From contig JASAMV010002997.1 in the NCBI GenBank assembly GCA_030248065.1, positions 1 to 64,000 of the forward strand: 64,000 nt of DNA, in the 5' to 3' direction. The notes below the pieces were generated by a model, which had not been told where the DNA came from, did not search any database, and was given only the letters and a program-made list of their open reading frames with translations. This stretch comes from Rhynchonema sp. JSB1_4. Lineage: Eukaryota > Nematoda > Chromadorea > Monhysterida > Xyalidae. The first letter of the stretch is position 1; every line of letters starts with the position of its first letter. This document shows, piece after piece, positions 54,815-64,000 of this stretch. Position numbers and translations under genes: made by a program.

Positions 54815-57800
54815 GTATACGTTCAATGTTCATTCAAGTGCAGAACACGCCCAATCCAATTGCGCTCAAGTTTGTGCCCGGTGTACCAGTGCTCTCTGGC
54901 ACACACAACGCACAAACAGTGCACCTGGCTAATGCCGATGAAGCCAAGGTGTCACCCCTCGCAACGTACGTCTGGTTTGGTGGATTTCTTGATTGTTTCT
55001 CGGCGTGCACGCTGCGGTTCTAGTCAATCCGCAGTGAAACATAAGCGGCTTGGTTGACCTGCTGCACTAGTTTCGGAATATTATTTTGAGACCTATGTAC
55101 AAAAAAGGGTTTAGGATTATATTTTTCGTTTATGATGCAAACATTTGTGCATTTTTGCAGTCGTCTATTCAAAATCGATGGTGTGAAACAAGTGTTTCTG
55201 GCTGACGACTTTCTGACGGTGACTAAAGAGGACGAACATGTTGATTGGGAGACACTCAAACCACTCATATTTGCTTGTGAGTCGGGGAAACGGTCTGGCT
55301 TATTGCTGTGGCTTGTCTCCTGGAAAGAAATCATTTGATCGTCAAAGTGATTGCCGCCGTCATTGCAAAGGTACTGAAGGCGGAAGACGGTTTCCTTCCG
55401 GTTTTTGGACACCAGTGCAGCAGTAGGGCACGAAAAAAGATAATCGTTTTTGCCACATCAGACAGGTCTAATGTGCATGAGGCATTAGTGCGCCCTTGGC
55501 CAGTGTGGGGTGTGGGAAGATCGGCTTTTCTCGCTTTTTTGCTGATCGTGTTCCTCTCAGACTCTGAGTAACCTAACCGTCAGTAGTTGTGGTGTGGGCG
55601 AAAGCACTAGAAGGAACAGCATAAAGATTCAGTGACGCGACAAGGTCGCCATCTACCCGATCGATACAGTGCAGGATTGCCTTCTTATTCAGGCATCACC
55701 GACCATTTTGCGTCCGGTCGGCCGACGTTGAACGAAGGTGCGCTGCCCGGAACGTCGCAGGAAACGCACAGTGATGGTGGGTGCACGTTTTCGCGGTTGA
55801 CAACGTTCAGTATATTGGGTAAAACGCTACGCCAACACGAACCGGATTTCGGAGGTGGCCGATTGGTGAACCATTCGCACGTGGCTGCTGATTTGGGGAA
55901 CGTTTCAATACAGATACGTAGAATACAGCGTGGGGTGAATGAGGATTTTCTCTTTCCTTGCGTTTGGCAAGTGCACTACCTCCGAAATCGGGCTCGAGTT
56001 TTCGTGGTACCTTTTATGTATTCGCTTATCTGTTTGCACTGTTACGTGTACTATCGGAAAGTAGTGTGGCTTCCATTGATATCTACAAATATGAAAACAT
56101 CCCATTGCATCAAATTCAGGTCCAAGAATATACAAAAAATTGTTTTAAAATTTGTTTTGAATTTTTTTCAGAAGACGACGAGATCGTTTCGTTGATCAAA
56201 GAATTGCTCGACACTCGAATTCGTCCGATGGTGCAGGAGGACGGTGGTGATGTGGTGTTTGTGGTTTGTTGATTCGATTGATTTGTTTGCTGGCCGTTGT
56301 TGTTGTTTCTTTTAAGTTCTAGTTTTGGGGTTTTGATTGAGAATTTCGTTGGGTCCCGGAGGATTGGTTCTGTTGTGAAGCACACACTCACGTGATGCTC
56401 GCGTGAAACATAAGAAGACCGCTTGGCTGTGCCTGTGGTGTTTTGGCGTTGATTGTTGTGCTTGGTCGAACAAGGTCATTTTTGGAACAGATTTAGTCTT
56501 GCAAAGTCTTTATACGCAATGTTCCTTGGTTAGCTGACCACAAAATACAACGCCTAACGCTTGTGCTGTGGCGTGGCAGGTGCATGGGCACGAACTAGCT
56601 TGTGCCGCGGGGTGCTTGGTTATAATATCGAAACGTTGTACAGTACGTGCACATTCAGTTTGACACAACAAGTACAGATACGGAAAAGAAATTTTGTGGC
56701 CAGATACCTGCCGTGGCGCACATGGAGATGCCACGCTTAGTGCTGCATGCGAACGCAGAATCGATCTAGGTTTTGTGCTAAAACAAGGTATAATCAACGC
56801 CTTGACGAATGAGCTGAATGTTTGATAAAAAAACGCTTGTTCCCACGATCTTTTTTCACGTGTTTGAAAATGGGCTGATTAGGCTGCGATCGGGTTAATT
56901 TGCGTCAACGCTGCGTAGTTCGTTCACGAAGGCACGTGAGGGCACGTTTGACATTAAAAAACTGGATCGGATCGCCTGTGCATTCGGATGCAAAAAAAGT
57001 TATTTTATCTAAATCTTCATGCGCAGCCGAGATGCAGCTTCACACAAGCGTTTCCGGACTTCTTGAGCCACCCAACATCAATATTTATACAAAATAGCCA
57101 ATTCTGACGAAACAGATAACCAAGGTTGACCCATGGTTTTTAAGAGTTTCGACAGCGACGGTGTGGTGAAACTGAAGATGCAGGGTTCGTGCACTGGTTG
57201 TCCCAGTTCGACGGTCACCCTCAAAGCGGGCATTCAGAATATGTTGCAGTTCTATGTGCCGGAGGTCACTGATGTACAAGAGGTAGGCGGTGTGTTTGGC
57301 GCTTTTTTGTATGTTGTTTGACGCCAGGCGGTGTCACTCTCGATAATCTGATCGGACCTGACTTAGTCACGTGACTTTGGAATTAAGCCTAAAGAAATTT
57401 AGTGACGTCACTTGTTTCAACCAGCGTGGAAGTTCTTTCCAGACCTAAAATGAACAACCTTTACGCTGGTTGACATTAGTGGCTCCAGTGAACCTCTGAT
57501 GCAAAAATCGCACGCGTCGGTCAGGAAAGGTCGGTCCGTCGCGATCACCACATCAACCATTATGCGGTGCAAAGCTATGCCCACTGCAGTGCTGTCAGTG
57601 TTTCTGGCAGCAACATTCCATTTTCTAATTTTCCCAAAATTCTTCAATTTTTCAATCCTCACCTTTTTTGCAGGTGAAAGACGAGAGCGACGATCTGATC
57701 GAACGGGAGTTCCGACGGCTCGAACAGCGAATCGACGAAGCTGAGTGAGTTGTTGTTGTTGACAGTCCAGCCTCGTTATAGTGGCTTTGCATGTAACGTT

Positions 57801-59420
57801 AGCGAAGCCTTCCAGTTGTGATTGTCTGTTTTGTCCTTGGATTTGCCGTTAAGGTCCTGTCCGTCTACCTCGACGCTGAGGTACGGTGAATATTCTTTTT
57901 GCCGCCGAAAAAATTCTGGGTCACGAGGCCCGAAATTTCACTATCTTAAGAAATTGAACTTTATCGCTCTTGGCTCTGCAACAGCCAACACCGATGTTTT
58001 GGATACTGATAGTTCGCGGGCCATAGTCTTCCGCATCCTAACGTCAGCCAGGGTTGGATTAAAAAAATTTTATTATCGAACATTTTAAAAAAAACTTTTT
58101 AAAATTTTTAACAGTCAATTTTTTTAATTCCGGACCCCCAAAAAATTGGTTTCTTCAAGAATGAAATTTCTGAAATCATGTTAGTAAGGTATGTGTTGAG
58201 GGACACTAGAGAGAACATTTCCACTGACTTGCATGTTTACGTAATCACGTGCGATCTAATCCCCTTGGTCATAACTTTGAGATATCCGAAGGTAACTGTG
58301 GGTGTACATGCTGTCTGTATATGACTAAGGGAAGACCAACCTTCTGTTTGCAAGTTTGGGGATAGATTTGAAGAGAGATAAAATAAAGACTCACACCGTA
58401 CTCACTTTGTGTCACAAGAGCAACAAATAGCTAATCCGCACAACTGCAAACAGGCGAGCAACGTGGAGCCTGTCGATAGCTATCGGCACACGCAATAACT
58501 GCACAGTATGGTATGGAGTGTCCTATATTATACATGGAGCTGCTGTTGGGATGTCTGGGAACTGTATGAGTCCATCACAACACCATTTCAAACTGAAATA
58601 CATATGTATAAGCGCCGCAGGCAATTTTTTGAGGATCCTTTTGAGGGCAATAAAACACATGAAAATATGCCTTTTTACCTTTAAAAAGTCAGAAAATAAC
58701 TAAAAAAGTGAAAAAATAATAAAAAAGTGGACTTACTTTTTAAAATTTTAAAATAAAAAAGTGGCCAACTTTTTTTGTAAAAAAAATTATTTTTTACAAC
58801 AAATTTTTTACTTTTTTAATCCAACTCTGACGTCAGCCAACCGGCTAAATAATGTGCGCACTGGTTAAATTGGTAAATACTGTAGCTATGGGCATTCCAT
58901 CGGCTCATGGCACTTTTTATACACACAGCGCATGCAGCAGCGCACGCCATTTTCAAAACAAAATGTACACTTTGAGCGAGTGTCATACTTTGATGACCGC
59001 TTTTTAATTTATCCGGTTTTCATTTGCTGCTTGCCATAACACTTTTCTGCACTGTTGCAAAATTTGGGGATATTTCAACGGATAACTGCAGAAAATAGAT
59101 GCATTCATTGACGGCAGTAATGCAGTATGCAGCGTGTGCATGCGAGTGCCATGAGCTGGCGGATTGCCTATACTTGGTGTCTGACACGCGTACGTGGCAT
59201 TGTGTCACGGAAAGGTCGGACAGAATGACTCATCACCAAGTTTCATATGTAACCTATCTGAAACTCATACTTCGTGTGGAAAGGGGCAATCCAAGCACCA
59301 CCGTTGATGATATGATAAAATGAATTCTTACATGATGATGATCGTTGCATAATTCGTCAGTTTTGAAACTTTTTCAGGGCCAAGTATCAGAAATGGCCGA
59401 CAACCGGTACAGCCGAATAA
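54815..59420 (+). CDS. NFU1: NFU1 iron-sulfur cluster scaffold (5' exon missing)
   Basis: Mitochondrial scaffold/carrier that helps deliver 4Fe-4S clusters to lipoate synthase and respiratory enzymes. Exons 54815-54965, 55161-55276, 55693-55776, 56172-56263, 57145-57282, 57674-57744, 59378-59420. The N-terminal Nfu_N domain opens [11 protein letters not shown] and includes [11 protein letters not shown]. The C-terminal NifU-like domain has [17 protein letters not shown] and the cluster-binding G-S-C-T-G-C-P-S-S. The first exon begins phase 1, so an upstream exon (targeting peptide) is required but unseen. Exon 6 either stops at TGA 57746-57748 or splices at GTGAGT (57745) to 59378, adding about 13 residues ending T-G-T-A-E; AATAAA overlaps the second stop. 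Exon 5 has one residue more than relatives at its start, so its acceptor is slightly uncertain. Confidence 0.9.
55819..56014. mobile_element. MITE with CCGGATTTCGGAGGTGGC termini, copy 2 (NFU1 intron)
   Basis: The ends 'aaccggatttcggaggtggc' and 'ctacctccgaaatcgggct' are inverted. The interior matches 30998-31188 in reverse orientation. It lies wholly in the intron between 55776 and 56172. Confidence 0.65.
57418..57472. repeat. ACGCTGGTTG mini-hairpin element, copy 3 (NFU1 intron)
   Basis: The arms 'caaccagcgtggaag' and 'cctttacgctggttg' are inverted, with a ~25-bp centre. Confidence 0.6.
57749..59377. other. Long 3' intron or downstream region of NFU1
   Basis: AT-rich, with T/A homopolymer blocks near 58060-58135 and 58680-58815. 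No supported exon, RNA gene or complete element. It is intronic if the 59378 exon is used. Confidence 0.45.
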
Positions 59421-59754
59421 ATCTGTGTTGCATTGAACTGGTCATTGATTATTTTCGGTTCTTTTCCTGCTATTTATATTTCTGCTCTCGAGGTGTTTTC
59501 GAAACAAATAAAATATAGTATTACTTTTCTCAACAAATGATAGAATATTGAATATCTACACATACAAAATGTATGCATACACGCCCCAGAACACACTGAT
59601 GCAATGATTGACACTATAATTGTGCCACATTTCAAACTGCGTTTGCACCTGCATGCCTTGTATGTGGGACAGTCAATTGTGGAAAAGTCCACTATCAGCA
59701 ATTGCTTGCGATTTTGCCACCCAAAGTGAAAGCGGCAGTAAAAATATTTTATTG

Positions 59755-60000
59755 ATATAGTAAATTTCCAAATTCGTTGCCGCACAGTAAAGTACGCCCC
59801 ATAGTTAATGTCAGGTTCTAAACCCGAAAATCAATTTATGAAACATTCAGACAGCCAACACACACGAGCTTGCCAGCCAGTCAGGCAGCGGCGCGCAATG
59901 TTTCAGAACCGCGCATGGTTAGCGTCCGGGTTTATAACTTGACATTAACTATGGGGCGTATTTTACTGTGCGGCAGCGAATTTGGAAATTTACTATATGA
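59755..60000. mobile_element. Foldback MITE (GACATTAACTATGGGGCGTA)
   Basis: Arms 59755-59826 and 59928-60000 are inverted copies about 72 bp long (outer 'atagtaaatttccaaattcg', inner 'gacattaactatggggcgta'), with a 100-bp centre. Some differences include a one-base indel. Confidence 0.8.
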
Positions 60001-60337
60001 GCAGTACGAACAGGTAACCTCGAAGTTGTCTTATCGCCACGATAATCAGATCGACAAATTCAAATTCCCCACAAACAGTCGGCAATGCAAATAATTCCAT
60101 GAAAAAACATGACCGTCATTTAAAACCCAACAATTATTCGTTCTAAACTCGCTGCATGAAGTGAGTGCTCGTTTTCTTGAGTGAGCATGGTTGGTCAATA
60201 AGATTTGCATGGATCGCGTTCAACAGCTGGCATTCCTATCTCGGTTGAATGGTTCCTTGAGCGTTCGTTTTCTTTACTGATTTGGGCACTGCATTAAAGG
60301 GGGCCTTTCGCATTTCAAACCCCCTTCAAACTTCGCA

Positions 60338-60522
60338 TGTTTTTGGACAGCGGTCAAGGCGTCATGAAGGTCAAACACACCGGAGGCCTAACGTTCAGCA
60401 TGCGGCCAGGAGATGCCCTTCAAGAGGAACATCCGCGAACAAAATCAAATGTGGACCAGCCCAATTTCTACCTGCGCGTTCAGGCAACTCGCCTGATGAG
60501 AAGGGCGGTCAAGGCGCAGAAT
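60338..60522 (+). other. Coding-looking GC-rich island, unidentified
   Basis: A GC-rich block in AT-rich surroundings with an open + frame: V-M-K-V-K-H-T-G-G-L-T-F, then R-P-G-D-A-L, then Q-P-N-F-Y-L-R-V-Q-A-T-R-L-M-R-R-A-V-K-A-Q. No clear acceptor at its start and no strong donor at its end, so neither exon nor pseudogene can be shown. Not recognised. Confidence 0.25.
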
Positions 60523-61885
60523 GTTTCGCACGATATTTGCCCCTGCCTCACAATAGAATTTCGCTTTTCTTTTTATTTCGAATTGCAGCGAATTGTTCAT
60601 GCGTGGCTGCTAAATGTTTCAAGGTCTGATTGTCGCGCTGCAATAATTCGTTGAAATTCGAAATGGAAAGAAAGGCGAAATTCCATAGTGGTGTTGCACG
60701 TTTCATGCGAAACATTCATTCGCCTTGACACCTTTTTGTGTCACCAAATATCCCCAAATACCACCGTGTGTCATCGAGGGTTCCACTCTGTAAAGAATGG
60801 TCACTATAAAGAGGGTTGACTATATGTACTTGTAATGTGCAAAAGCATAGCAATATAATAGCAATAACAGCATAGCAAAAACAAATAGCAATATTTCCAA
60901 TGACAAAAGTCGCTGAAAAAAAACAGAGAAACATTTTTCGAACTTTGGAATCATTAAAATTATTTTAACCCATATGGGCGAATTTTTTCAAGCCACTGGC
61001 ACGTGCCCACAAGGCACATTCGCATAAGCAAATCACACTGTTCCCACGCACGATCACATTTCTCGGTCGCTAAACAATATTATCCTTCCTCAACCGGCTT
61101 ATATGTATTCAGGGTTGGGCAGAAAACGGTTTTTTCCAAAAAAATCGTATAAAAAACGCTTTTCTTAAAAACATTGTGTCAAAAAAAATGCCAAAAACAT
61201 GTCAAACTCCAAAAAGTTTGAAAAGGTGCGTTTTAAGAAGAAATAATGGCTAAATAGAGCAATCAGAACCTTTAATAGCGAGCTTCAAACATTCCTATTT
61301 GGCCCACATCATTTGACCAAATTTGGGAGGGGGTTGACAATGGAAACTCTAACTCCATGTATCGACGTAACCTCGACAAAGGGAACAAACCAACCAGCAG
61401 CAACACAAGTAAGTGCCATGAGCTGGTGGACGGACTATACATTTGAAGCAAACCGAAGCTTGTTTTGCTTTGTGTTTTCCTCGGAGCGGCTGACTTGTCT
61501 GACGCCAGTTAGCAAGTTGAAAACGTTTTGCGTAATATACTTATTGAAATGCTGTCCCCCCACTCAATAACAACACGTGGTTGATTCCATCAAATATATG
61601 ACGTTGTGACTGTCACAACCGTCACAGTTCGTTTGGCACGGTGATTTTATGACAACACGCGTTAATAACGATCAGGCACGTTACGTGGCGTTCAACGCTA
61701 AACGTTTAGCATGTGCGTGTCAATAAAGCATAAACTTCATCATTGATATTCGTCGCACAAAGACTTTATAATAATTGGTCAAATTTTTTTCCTGAATCGT
61801 AAAGAGGGAAAGTGACGGGGCAACAACGTTGCGTTGCGTGATCGCACACAAAGCATGCAGCAAAGAGAACGTTTCAGACCTGCGG
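60523..61885. other. No gene seen
   Basis: AT-rich sequence without supported exons or complete repeats. The open frame 61313-61570 has no family or splice support. Confidence 0.4.
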
Positions 61886-62030
61886 CAACATGGTTGATTT
61901 GCTAGATTATTTATAGCTGAAAATGTTTTGTGAAAATCACAAATAGCACAGTGGTTAAGAGCGACTGAACTTGAAAATCAGTGTTGACTTGATGAATTCT
62001 TATGTGGCCATTGTGCGACCAATATCTACA
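61886..62030. repeat. tRNA-like SINE remnant, copy 2
   Basis: Matches 38738-38885 over about 140 bp, with 'atagcacagtggttaagagc' as the A-box-like phrase and 'ttgacttgatgaattc' as a degenerate B-box position. Confidence 0.5.
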
Positions 62031-62575
62031 AATTGATATCTGCAAATATGAAAACATTTTCCACTTCATCTGCTACAAGTCTGAAAACATGGGAAAATAT
62101 ATTTCAAAGTCAAAAATTTGTTTTGAATTTTTGTTCAGATTGATTTTTAATTAGAAAAAGTAGCGCAAACCTCGTTTCAGGTTAAATGGAGGTGCTACAC
62201 AAAAATTTTTGAATACTCAAAATATTCGTCACGTGACCCCTAACGTGGGGATCATCAATGCATGTATAGTCCAACCACGAGCTCATGAGACGACTTTTTC
62301 AAATTTGAAAAAACACTTTGCTGCCAGGCAACTGCGAAAACATAACACAGGTGTGAAACAATTGCCAAATTGTTCAAAATATTGCACTTTTCTGTTGTTT
62401 TACCACGTTTAGAATTTCATAATCAGGTTGAAATGTGGTGCCAGAATGTCAAAATGCTGCCATAAAGTGTCCCCCACTGACAATGTTGAAAACACCCAGT
62501 TTTCCGCTTAAAGACCCCGAGGGCTGTAAGTGGAACGTTTGTAAGTGTAAGTGGAAACGTTTGGAACCATATGTA

Positions 62576-62750
62576 GCTGCCTTGGCAGTTGTTCAAGTGA
62601 GAACCATATCGATCCATTATGCCCATTAGATGACATGATAGGACCGGCAGCGGTGCGATCCGTCTTCACCAAGAGTAACTGTGCGCTCCAGGTCATCTGA
62701 TGGGCATAATGGATCGATATGGTTCTCACTTGAACAACTGCCAAGGCAGC
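62576..62750. repeat. Inverted repeat (GCTGCCTTGGCAGTTGTTCA) with a third direct copy nearby
   Basis: Arms 62576-62632 and 62692-62750 are inverted ('gctgccttggcagttgttca', then 'gtgagaaccatatcgatcca', then 'ttatgcccat'). A third copy lies at 62943-63000 in the orientation of the right arm, with the same adjacent 'gcaccgctgccggccctatcatg'-like sequence. Non-autonomous element remnants. Confidence 0.75.
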
Positions 62751-63267
62751 GCTTCATACGTAGGTGTGCGTATGGAAAGTACATAATAGCAGAGTACTGT
62801 ACATGTTGTGCCTCACGTGCCAGCGCAACTGGCTTTCAGTACCGCTTTACGAAGCATCACATGGTCTAGTTAGTCAAACGTAACCGAGAGCGGACAGCTA
62901 CGCTTGGAGAAGCCGGATCGCACCGCTGCCGGCCCTATCATGTCATCTAATGGGCATAATGGATTGATATGGTTCTCACTTGAACAACTGCCAAGGCAGC
63001 TATGTACATACAGTACCGCCAACGCTATGTACGTACATAGACCTGTGTATGCCGGTGACCTGCCGGTCGCCTCATGCGAGATTTGCGCGCGTTAAGTACC
63101 AGACCAGCAGCAACCCAGTGACGGAGCTGACCTCATGCGAAAATCAGCAAATCGATCGATATTTGCGCGCGCGTGTGTGCTTTTGTGTGCGCTGGTGCAG
63201 TTTTGGCTGGTTGTGTGCATCGAAATAAAATGAATAGCTTGTTATCAGCCATATATTGTTGGATTTA

Positions 63268-63564
63268 AAGGCAGTCTACGGGAGGTTGTCATTCAGCCCC
63301 CGAATATTGTAACCCACCACAAGCGAGATCGTTGCGAGACCCATGCTGATCGCTGCTTATCGCCACGTGTATTAGCGGCAGCAAGCTGGAAATTGTCATC
63401 ATGCGCGTCGATCACCAAAACTTGGAAATGTTGGTTGGTGTTGGCGCTAACATGCAAAACATAGATAAAAAACAAAATGGTCTCGACACGATCCTTGCAG
63501 ATCAAAATTACGGTGGGTTACGGTATTCGGGGGCGGAGTGACAACCTCCCGTAGACTGCCTTTA
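63268..63564. mobile_element. 297-bp TIR element (TAAAGGCAGTCTACGGGAGG)
   Basis: Termini of about 51 bp, inverted, beginning TAAAGGCAGTCTACGGGAGG and continuing 'ttgtca', 'gcccccgaata' and 'gtaacccacc'. A TA target duplication is possible at the ends. The interior has no significant ORF. Superfamily unknown. Confidence 0.75.
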
Positions 63565-64000
63565 TGTGTTCAGATGAGCATGGACAAAATATTGGAAGAC
63601 ATACTGCTTTTTCACCCGCAAACAGAGTGTGCAAATATTATCAGATGCACAAATACAAGCATTATGATACAAGGAAACGCGCGGGCACGTGTTATAACTG
63701 AACTTCTAGTTGTGGTCGAGATTACAATTTCGATTCAATCAGACAGCTGGCAAAAACGTGTCAAAGTTTGCCTGTGGAATCTAACAACAACAATGTTTCA
63801 CATGCTCGCTGTGAGCTTTGTGCGTGTGTGCTGCCAGCCTGTCAATGAAACATTTCACCATGTTTGCTGCTGAGTGTCGTGCTTGGATTAACAAGGACAC
63901 ATTCTTAATCTCTTTCATTGGTTTCTGAAATCTCGACCCCAAACTGGAGTTGAGTTATAACGTGGGGTAGCTTGTTTCCTTTGACTTGCATAAAAAGGAA
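63565..64000. other. No gene supported
   Basis: The open frame 63538-63873 begins inside the TIR element and has no recognised domain. Nothing else is seen to the window end. Confidence 0.35.

Noticed and set aside
54649..54825. In-frame upstream extension of NFU1 through 'MTAIASERIM...'
   Set aside because: That frame runs through the long-TIR MITE at 54557-54738 and a splice acceptor (GCAG at 54811-54814) lies just before the conserved region.
63538..63873. 111-codon + strand frame
   Set aside because: Starts within a TIR element, has no recognised domain, and has composition like random AT-rich sequence.

Overview
The window is nuclear DNA of an animal, most likely an invertebrate. Coding sequence is split into many short exons with GT..AG introns, and the main gene belongs to the animal MASK/ANKHD1/ANKRD17 family. 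The standard genetic code fits every exon, and introns and spacers are packed with transposons. I cannot name the phylum or species from sequence alone.

Two conserved genes lie head to tail on the + strand. The first (18117-53014) is a complete MASK/ANKHD1 orthologue that I resolved into 56 coding exons. All splice phases agree, giving 7,470 nt or 2,489 residues: a conserved N-terminal region, 14 ankyrin repeats, a Q/T-rich linker, 10 more ankyrin repeats, a basic/acidic segment, one KH domain with an intact GRGG loop, and a long Q/P/S-rich tail. The second (54815-59420) is NFU1, the mitochondrial iron-sulfur scaffold with its CxxC motif. Its first, targeting-peptide exon was not found. On the - strand, the first 131 bases hold the first exon of an unidentified secreted protein.

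The left part (2.1-17.9 kb) is transposon territory. It holds a Penelope-like GIY-YIG remnant inside a tandem array, a 5-kb element with about 500-bp inverted termini around a retroelement-like ORF and a spliced gene fragment, and a foldback element. From 10.8 to 17.9 kb lies a nest of non-autonomous elements, most of them hAT-like. Many keep perfect 8-bp target-site duplications, so insertion order can be read: outer CAGAGG-type element, then an F element, then a second CAGAGG element, then a CA(A/G)TGGTGT element, then a TA-duplicating element. Each family carries its own iterated motif in its arms. One nested insertion was later mobilised together with its host element. One element keeps the C-terminal end of a hAT transposase.

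The same families are scattered through introns of the MASK gene, with small foldback elements, a Mutator-like 9-bp-duplicating MITE and a tRNA-like SINE. The most unusual item is a 115-135-nt repeat present three times in MASK introns, always sense and always near a 3' splice site. It is predicted to fold into a chain of hairpins, several kept by wobble or paired changes. The right end (59.4-64 kb) holds inverted-repeat elements and no gene I can support.
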